Assembly: GCA_002205965.3 (NCBI GenBank)
Contig: NADL03000038.1
Span: 434,001-498,000, forward strand
Length of the DNA stretch: 64,000 bases
Direction: 5' to 3'
DNA from: Kappaphycus alvarezii
Taxonomy: Eukaryota > Rhodophyta > Florideophyceae > Gigartinales > Solieriaceae
The position numbers were made by a program, and so were the translations under genes. The notes beneath the pieces are model-generated. The model saw only the letters and a list, made by a program, of their open reading frames with translations. It was not told where the DNA came from and ran no database searches. Of the stretch, positions 57,965 through 64,000 are shown in pieces. Every line of letters starts with the position of its first letter. Positions within the stretch are counted from its first letter, which is position 1.

Positions 57965-59046
57965 TGGATCATCTCGATTACGCGGGACTACTACGAACTC
58001 CACGTAATCATCCATTTCTACATTAATATATGCCTATGTTTTCGTACGTTGAACGGACCATTGCTACCTGAAGAAGATTTCCGACTATTAATAAGAGTTC
58101 TATTTTCATTCCAAAACGGAAGGTTCACGGAAGCAGGTCCAGAGTTTGTGGAGGTAATATATCATTACTCTATAGGAAGATATGGAATGGTAGCTGCTGG
58201 AGACTTGTCGCAAACGTATCTGAATATTATCCGTCCAATTTACGTATTTCTCAAGAACAACCAAGACGTGCGACTGAGAGGTTACGCCTTACCCCCGGAT
58301 ATGGAATACAGGCTGGTCCCGTATCCTCTATGGGAACCTTACGTTTCTCCGCCACAAATTGGGAACGTTGGAGGCGGCGAGGATCCTCCTGAAGCAGTGA
58401 TGATGACCAGAGGAGGACCTTCAGGAGACAACAACCCGCCCAGAAGAGGTTCCGGTCGTCCCCCGAGAGGACCTCGTGCAGGTCCCAGTACGTCAGGAGC
58501 TGGTCGCGGCCATTCATCGGGACCGTCCACCACAACTTCATCTCTAGCTCTCCTTCACAACCATGCACAGCATACAGTCGGAAGAAGAAGATTATCTTTT
58601 TGGCTGCGCAATATCTCCGAGGATGCGAACGATGCGCAGGTCATTTCTTATTTCATGATAAGCATCTGTTTATGTTTTAGGGCGCTACATGGACCGCACT
58701 TATCTTACGAAGATTCGTTCTTGATGATGCGCGTCTTCTTTTCTTATCGCATCCATTCCTCCGGCATCTTCCAGAAGAGTTTGCATATCACATATATTTT
58801 TTCACTCTTGGAAGATTCGGAAGAGTCACGGAAGAAGAATGTATTCAACCCCACCTCGATGTTATCAAACCAATATATGAGGCTATGCTACAAAGTGAGG
58901 TACCAGTAATGCGAACCTACTTTTTAGAGCATCATATTGGTAATCAGTTGCATCCGTACCCGTTTGAGAGACCATATTTATCAATAAGACAGCGAACACT
59001 AACGGAACAGAAGAAGAGCAGTGACGACCCGGGACGTTCGCCTTGA
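57965..59046 (+). CDS. Post-integrase tail: two copies of an unknown ~130-residue module
   Basis: The frame of the integrase C-terminus runs on without a stop to 58909 (561 codons from 57224). Module 1 (57965-58353) contains WIISITRDYYELHVII, ICLCFRTLNGPLLPEEDFRL, RVLFSF, IGRYGMVAAGDLSQTYLNII, RPIYVFLKNNQ and YPLWEPYVS. A Gly/Pro/Ser/Arg-rich linker follows (RRGSGRPPRGPRAGPST). Module 2 (58601-58986) contains WLRNISEDANDAQVIS, ICLCFRALHGPHLSYEDSFL, RVFFSY, LGRFGRVTEEECIQPHLDVI, KPIYEAMLQSE and YPFERPYLS; a one-base shift near 58750 splits it, the second part ending at TGA 59044-59046. The modules align end to end, so they arose by duplication. I recognise no family. It occupies the place of env or a chromodomain in related elements; no signal peptide or convincing membrane anchor is seen. 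Confidence 0.75.
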
Positions 59047-59057
59047 GAAAGGGGGCG
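59044..59057 (+). other. Polypurine tract of element 2
   Basis: TGAGAAAGGGGGCG ends directly at the TG of the 3' LTR. The stop codon of the tail protein overlaps its first bases. Confidence 0.7.
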
Positions 59058-60401
59058 TGTAATACAAAATGGTCCTCCCTCATGTAATACAGGAAATGGT
59101 CCTCCCTTCGTGTAATCCAGCAACCTACAACGATCCCGCCCCTAACTTCTCCCACCGTCATTTCCAAATTTACTTCCATTTTATCTAGATATTTTTATAC
59201 TGTATTTACCCTCTGAATCGACCCCGAATCAAGTCCTTTTCCCTTTTAGCTTACTTCCTCCTCCAAATTCACCTTTTTTGAGAAGAAGGGCGCAAATGCA
59301 CTACTGCAAAATCCCTTGCAGATTTATTTTACCTATTCCTAATCTATAGAACCTGCCCCGGGAGCCTATTTAAACCCCTTTATTCCAAGTTCCAAATGTC
59401 CCCGATCATTTTACTCATCACCCCTCCCCCCAAAACACCCTACATTGCCTCCCATTCCCCAACGTCTATCAGAATGAACAACCTTCGCCCCTCCGCCCCC
59501 ATCACCAAAAGCCCCCTCTCGCCCCATCAACGGCCTAGCCCTAATGAATAATGGGCCAACAGACTACGACGACTACTTCAGGAGGATGGACCGTGAGCGT
59601 GTTCGGGAGTGGGTTCGTCGGCACTTCTTGGAGGAGGCGGAGGAGGAGGAGTCAGAGGGGACTGAGTCGGACGTGGAGGGATCCGAGGATGAGGAAGACT
59701 TTGTAGCTCCGTGGGAACCGATGGTGTATAATCGTGGGAAGTTGCTGTGGGGATGGAGGGATAGTGAGGGCGTGATCGTCATCTCGGATTCTTCGGATGG
59801 GGTTGGCGCGGAGGCTGAGGGTCGCGAGGAAGGGTTGGAGGATTTATATGTCTGATGAAGCCATTTATCATTCTGAGCCGTTCGAGGGAATTTTGTAGGG
59901 ATTGCATTGAGAGTATGGATATTTTGGAGATTTATTTGGTTCTGATCTGAGGATAACGATTGTGAGGAGTAGATACAGATATTTTCCTTGATAATATCTT
60001 CTCCCTGGCCAATCAAATCCACAAGATGCCCTTTTATGTGTTTATGGTATTTAGTATGTTTGATTGAGACTTTAGGATTAGCCGAAAAGTCTATATAAGC
60101 TGAGTAAAGTGCTTCCTCCTTGAGAGGTCAAGCAAGTGGGCAGACAACTGCAGGTCAAGCTCCGAGTAGTAGGAAGTTGAGAGTCAACTTCAGACCCAAG
60201 AAAACGTTTTCCTAAGCTGGTCGCAGAGCATCAGTGGTAGACCCTGCCCCTTTTATACTTGCTTGTAGCCCTCTCAACTCTCTCCCATATACACTCTTCT
60301 GCTCGTTCAACTATACCACGGTAGCACTTTGTCGCTTGCAACACCTTCTTCTTGGGTAGTTGGTTCTGAGTATCTCTTCACCCAACGATTTACCCCTATC
60401 A
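59058..60401 (+). repeat. 3' LTR of element 2
   Basis: The LTR is 1344 bp, identical in layout to the 5' LTR but with one 28-bp unit fewer at its start. TATATAAG lies at 60092-60099. Most differences from the 5' LTR are one-base length changes in runs of C, G, T or A. Confidence 0.93.
59544..59990 (+). CDS. LTR-encoded acidic protein, 3' LTR of element 2
   Basis: From ATG 59544 the frame is open for 103 codons (to 59855) and covers GPTDYDDYFRRMDRERVREW, VRRHFLEEAEEEESEGTESD, VEGSEDEEDFVAPWEPMVYN and EGVIVISDSSDGVGAEAEG. A missing base near 59845 then shifts it; the conserved end (AIYHSEPFEGI, CIESMDIL) continues out of frame to about 59970. An alternative upstream ATG at 59474 is one base out of frame in both LTRs. 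A transcript from this LTR would be separate from the Gag-Pol RNA. Confidence 0.7.
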
Positions 60402-60920
60402 GGGTCTTGGTGAAGAATTGCGATGAGTGGAAAAAAAGGCCGACGAATTAGGGCGTCGGTAATGATAGGAAGAAGAGAGATTCCAGACCGAGGAAAAAAA
60501 GAACAGGTGTTTGGGGCTGCATGGAGGGGCTAGAGGGAATGAGGGCATAAGTAGAAAGTGGAGTAGGAGGTCAATCTACCAAAGGGCAGCAACGGCTTTG
60601 GGGAAGTTTTGGGTGTTTTTACTGTTGGAAGAGGGGGAAATGTTTGGGTGGTTTACATTTGAAAGATACGTTCGGCTGAAGTTCCGGAGTTATCATAGTT
60701 ATCATGGAAGATATATTCGATCTTTCGATGTGGCTTTGGGGTAAAGTAAGAGGTATTTAGTACGGTCGTGATAAGTGATATCACGGTTCGCGTAAGTGCA
60801 CTAGTTACAAGAAGGGAGAACAAAATGCCTATCGTCCCAGCTCCGATGTTCTCGTCAGCATCAAGAGCTGTATCGAGGCCCCTCAATTGAAACCCCCTCT
60901 AAATGCAGTAGTTGCCCTCT
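60402..60920. other. Right flank of element 2, no gene
   Basis: It begins with the GGGTC duplication. A frame at 60511-60744 (+, 77 codons) has no motif. GGAAGATATATTCGATCT at 60706-60723 also occurs at 51386-51403, on the other side of the element. Confidence 0.45.
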
Positions 60921-62745
60921 TCAATATATGTCAGGGCCATCTCCAGTATGCGAAAAACAAATACGGCTCAACATATAGCTCACACTCACTAATTCGTGGG
61001 CTGGGAGCCCTGTAAACTCTTGCTGACTTCTTCCTCGAAATTTTGGATATTGTATTACGGAAATCAGCGTCTCCACAACGGCCGTTATCATTCCAGGAAG
61101 TTCTTTCCACTCACAATAAGAGATCGTCCCGTCATCCCCTCCCGGAATAAACGCAAATTCCCTTGCCGCCCTGTACGCAATCTGGGACCCGACAATGTCG
61201 CCTCCAATCGAATCAAATCTCCAATGCACTCCGTTGAATACTCGCGAGTCCTGGTTCTGCTGAATACAGTCCTCAAGCGTGAGCGTCTGTGTGACCACTC
61301 TACGGGGCTCGTTTGTGAATCCGTCAATGTCACACCGTTGAACTCGTCCGAGGTAAAATTCAAACTAACCGCCTCCGGAGCCATTCCCAACACATCTGCC
61401 AAAGTCTGGAAGGCAGCAGTCCCAAACGTGGAGTGGCCTGATGGGTAGGCAGGGAAGTCTGGATTCAACCCCACGCACTTTGGAACTGTGTCCGGGTTGA
61501 TGTTACTGAAAGGAACCCCGAACGGACTCCAATCTGTATCCGGCTCCACTGTATCCCTCCGAATCCCGAGCGTTGGCCTCCACAGATCGTACTCAAACTT
61601 CCAAAACCACGCCGCGATCCCAGCGTCCGCCATGGCCCCATTTACAGCAGTCAGTGCCCTCAACTGGTTTTTCGAAGGAGAGTTTGTAAAGTTCCGGAAC
61701 TGCGAGCACCACTTGCAAGTAAAGTCTCGGAGGTACGCCGATTTCTGGCATGCCATCATACCCCCAGAAAGTGCCCAGCTCGTTGAGGAGCAAATCATCT
61801 GAAAATGTCATGTTGTTACATTGGCCGGTCTCTCTGACCTCCGTCAAGTTGCTCCGATACTCCTGGGATAAAAGGGCAGGAGGAGGGGCCAGGAAGGCAT
61901 CCCTGGTAACGTTGCGGATTACAAACGGCGTCACTGACCCCCAGAAGCGCCCAAAGTTTGGCTGCGTGCCTGTCTCATTGGTGACAATGTTGAAGTTCGG
62001 ATCGGGCTGATGGAATGGAGCCTCAAAAGTGAATATGTCATCCAGCTGATCGCGGTTGGATCCGTCAGAACTGCGCGAGCTGACCCAAGCATCCCGCCAC
62101 TAGTTGACCAAAGTACCGAGACTCGGCTCGAACACCGCTTGTTCCGCCTCGTTGAACTACGCTAATGGCTTCATCGGAGCGAGTAAGAGACTCCTAGCAG
62201 CGTAGTAGGCGGCTGATAGCGATGCAATCGACACTGGCGCTGAACCAGTGCGTTGGAGTTGCTTGGGTTGCGAAAAAGCATCCGTAGTTTCACGAACCAA
62301 TTGTTCAGCATGCTGACGAAGCACCTCTTGGGCTCTTCCCCTGATCTTAGGATCGAACGGTTGGTGCATAGGGCGTAGGCATCGTGAGCAGAGAAGAAAA
62401 TGATGGCCATGGCACGGGAGGTGCGAGTAGGTCCACCATGCTCCGGGGACGGGTCTCTCGGCTTCCAGCGGGGGAGTGTAGTCGAGTTGTATGATATTGG
62501 CGGTGAGGTGGCCAACGCCTTCGATGGATACGGGCCTTTGGCAGGTGCCTAGAGGGTTTCGCCGTGCAGACGAAACCGGCGTTGCAGTCAGAGATGGAGA
62601 AACATTGCTCACCTACGGTACCCTGCCGATTTGGGGGCAGAACCGGGCTGAGGGAAGGCCGTGCGCTTGAGAATGGGCCTGATGCCGTTGGGAAGGTTAG
62701 GAGAAGGGAAATGATAAGCTCGATGAAGAATAAAGCGTGATTCAT
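60921..62745 (-). CDS. Vanadium-dependent haloperoxidase family enzyme, secreted, frame-broken
   Basis: The enzyme uses vanadate and hydrogen peroxide to oxidise halides. The start at 62745 gives MNHALFFIELIISLLLTFPT, a signal peptide, then a short Cys-containing segment (CFSISDCNAGFVC). Blocks on changing frames follow: GHLTANIIQLDYTPPLEAE, RAMAIIFFSAHDAYAL, SIASLSAAYYAARSLLL (to 62157), TPFVIRNVTRDAFLAPPPAL and LLLNELGTFWGYDG (61934-61750), and GAMADAGIAAWFWKFEYDLW. The vanadate-binding set is complete: K (61600) and R (61579) in K-x6-R-P, FPAYPSGHSTFG (61450-61415), then R (61244) and H (61226) in SRVFNGVHWRFDS. Both spacings, K-x6-R and R-x5-H, equal those of the Curvularia enzyme. This belongs to the PAP2-like haloperoxidase superfamily; chloride or bromide preference cannot be told. 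Frame changes near 62560, 62420, 62150, 61780 and 61300 separate intact blocks, so the gene may be whole apart from sequence errors. Confidence 0.85.
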
Positions 62746-63514
62746 CTCTGGTAACGGAGTGGTGGACCCTTTAGATTAACAAGAGGGAGGCAATACGAAA
62801 ATGGCTTCAAGTCTGCTTCTCTGTTTGTTTCGGGAAAGTACGAAGATGAACGAGAGCGAATAATCGGGTTCGGATGATGGAGTGAGTGCATGGCAGACGA
62901 ATGCTGACGGAAGGCTCCTTTAATAGACGAAGAGTGTGGTGTGTTGTGCTGAACGGCATGTTTCAATTGCATGCGGTATGCAGCCGCGGAGCGATGAAAG
63001 GATGTAAACTAACTGGGGTGATTGAGAGAGGTTTGCGATGGAGGAATGTTGATTTACCTAACGCATTGGTGGACTGTTTACAGGCGCCGTGGGCTGCGGC
63101 TGGCGACTGGTAGAGCGAGTATCTGTGCAAGGAAGCGTCTGAAGGTATCAGACGCGGGTACAGAAGGGCAGCGTGCTTTGTTGATGAAGAGAAATGCGCA
63201 CCGTAGTTTCCACAGCATTGGTAGAGAGTTGACCAGTGTGCAGTAGAACCTGGCCGGATCGGTACGGATAGGTGTTTAAGTGGTGGAAATCGGTGGAGAA
63301 GGATGGAAACTTTGGGTGTTTTAATGATTGAAAAATAAGGTCGGCTGTCATCCCGGATAACACTGGTATGTGGAGAAGGTGACTATACTGGTTTTCTTGC
63401 GCGATATGCGAAAAGTACAACAACTTAATTGAGTTCCTAAGCTCTCTTCACTTCGCCGAAAAACCTGGTTCACAAAGACTGGGAAAGGGAAAGCGGGGTT
63501 CATTTACTGTGGTG
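62746..63514. other. Upstream region of the haloperoxidase, no gene
   Basis: This holds the 5' side of the haloperoxidase gene on the minus strand. I see no clear TATA box. Frames at 62886-63113 (+), 63022-63246 (+) and 63148-63423 (-) have no motif. Confidence 0.4.
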
Positions 63515-63660
63515 GTAAATCTTTACGAGTTGTAAGTATGGCACAGAAGCGTGCGGAAGGTATTCAGAAATTAACTACGAATGCGGGCGGCGGGTGGAAA
63601 CTTGTCGCGCCTGCATCACTTCGAGACTAAACGCAAAACGGGGAACAAAGTCGCGGTGCA
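63515..63660 (-). repeat. Inverted copy of the 10.7-kb retroelement 3' tail
   Basis: On the minus strand this matches 10750-10905, including GTGATGCAGGC, TTTCCACCCGCCGCCCGCATT, TTCGTAGTTAATTTCTGAAT and ACAACTCGTAAAGATTTACC. The rest of the element would lie beyond the right end of the window, since its 5' side points there. Confidence 0.7.
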
Positions 63661-64000
63661 CATTTACTGTAATGGAGACGTCAACTAAAACCCGCAAGGT
63701 GGCTGTCAAGGCAATTTAAAATCATTACTGTAAGAGAAAGATGCGGCGTGCGCAAGAGGAATGAGCAGCCCATTCGCGACACTTCATGGCGTGGATATAA
63801 CCGACCACATCTTCCATGCCTTAAAATAACCAAAAATTCCCCCCCTTCATGGCATAAATTACATGCGGCAAAGCAATCCTGCGACCGCAAAACATTGGTG
63901 CCCCGTACAAGGGAAAGCCTTTGTTGTTGCACTGTTTAAGAACTGTGAGGCCAGTTGTGTCCCGAGGATTTGGGATGGTGAGCACAGTGCACGTGCGCCA
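63661..64000. other. Window end, no gene seen
   Basis: If the repeat at 63515-63660 is a retroelement 3' tail, this stretch should hold its coding end on the minus strand. The minus-strand frame 63681-63932 (83 codons) shows no trace of the GWHPDA-type motifs found at 10.4 kb. Confidence 0.35.

Larger units (their letters stand above)
51644..60401 (+). mobile_element. Complete Ty3/gypsy-type LTR retrotransposon (element 2)
   Basis: The element is 8758 bp, bounded by LTRs starting TGTAATAC and ending CCTATCA. It is flanked by perfect 5-bp target duplications GGGTC at 51639-51643 and 60402-60406. It has a primer-binding site at 53025, gag, protease, reverse transcriptase, RNase H and integrase in that order, a tail with a duplicated module, and a polypurine tract ending at 59057. 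The LTRs differ little in base substitutions, so the insertion is recent. Most frames show single-base length changes, which may be sequence errors. Confidence 0.93.

Noticed and set aside
57965..59046. Post-integrase tail as an envelope protein
   Set aside because: No signal peptide, no clear membrane anchor and no fusion-type cleavage site; the two repeated modules do not have the layout of retroviral or errantiviral Env.
1..64000. tRNA genes, rRNA genes and CRISPR arrays
   Set aside because: No A/B-box pair with a foldable cloverleaf, no conserved rRNA segment and no regularly spaced repeats were seen by eye; a dedicated tRNA search was not possible.

Overview
The window is eukaryotic nuclear DNA dominated by retrotransposons, with two recognisable host-type genes. 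A 5'-truncated-looking but complete-domain vanadium-dependent haloperoxidase, an intron-poor MFS transporter behind a TATA box, GTAC-rich microsatellites and a very high retroelement load fit a red alga (a florideophyte such as Chondrus would suit). That assignment is inference, not proven. No tRNA, rRNA or CRISPR array was found.

Layout. 0.2-10 kb: AT-rich, decayed DNA with two old solo LTRs of one family (231-1639 on + and 8146-9775 on -), a Ty3-type reverse transcriptase relic near 6.8 kb and a pair of related repeats, one of which was split by the second solo LTR. 10.1-10.9 kb: C-terminal end of a non-LTR-type retroelement whose 3' tail recurs inverted at 63.5 kb. 11-17 kb: no recognisable gene. 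17.1-18.7 kb: MFS transporter with TATA box. 20 kb: GTAC/CAGTAC repeats. 25.9-31.3 kb: DIRS-like element with gag-like, reverse transcriptase/RNase H and tyrosine recombinase relics between direct repeats. 32.7-33.6 kb and 46.9-49.8 kb: DNA-transposon debris (pogo-like transposase, coiled-coil accessory proteins). 35.9-45.3 kb and 51.6-60.4 kb: two large Ty3/gypsy-type elements. 60.9-62.7 kb (-): haloperoxidase.

The most unusual system is this Ty3/gypsy family. Its LTRs (about 1.35-1.5 kb) each carry an open reading frame in the U3 part for an acidic protein with a D/E-rich middle and, in most copies, a SUMO-interaction-like core (V-x-V-I-S-D/E). The LTR appears to have two core promoters, one before this ORF and one for the genomic RNA. 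Downstream of the integrase the polyprotein continues into a tail built of two copies of an unrecognised ~130-residue module. The element at 51644-60401 is complete, with 5-bp target duplications (GGGTC), a primer-binding site and a polypurine tract. The element at 35880-45330 is chimeric: its two LTRs have unrelated U3 parts and its flanks do not match.

A caution applies throughout. The two LTRs of the complete element differ mainly by single-base length changes in short runs, so many of the frameshifts in otherwise conserved genes here may be sequence errors rather than true lesions.
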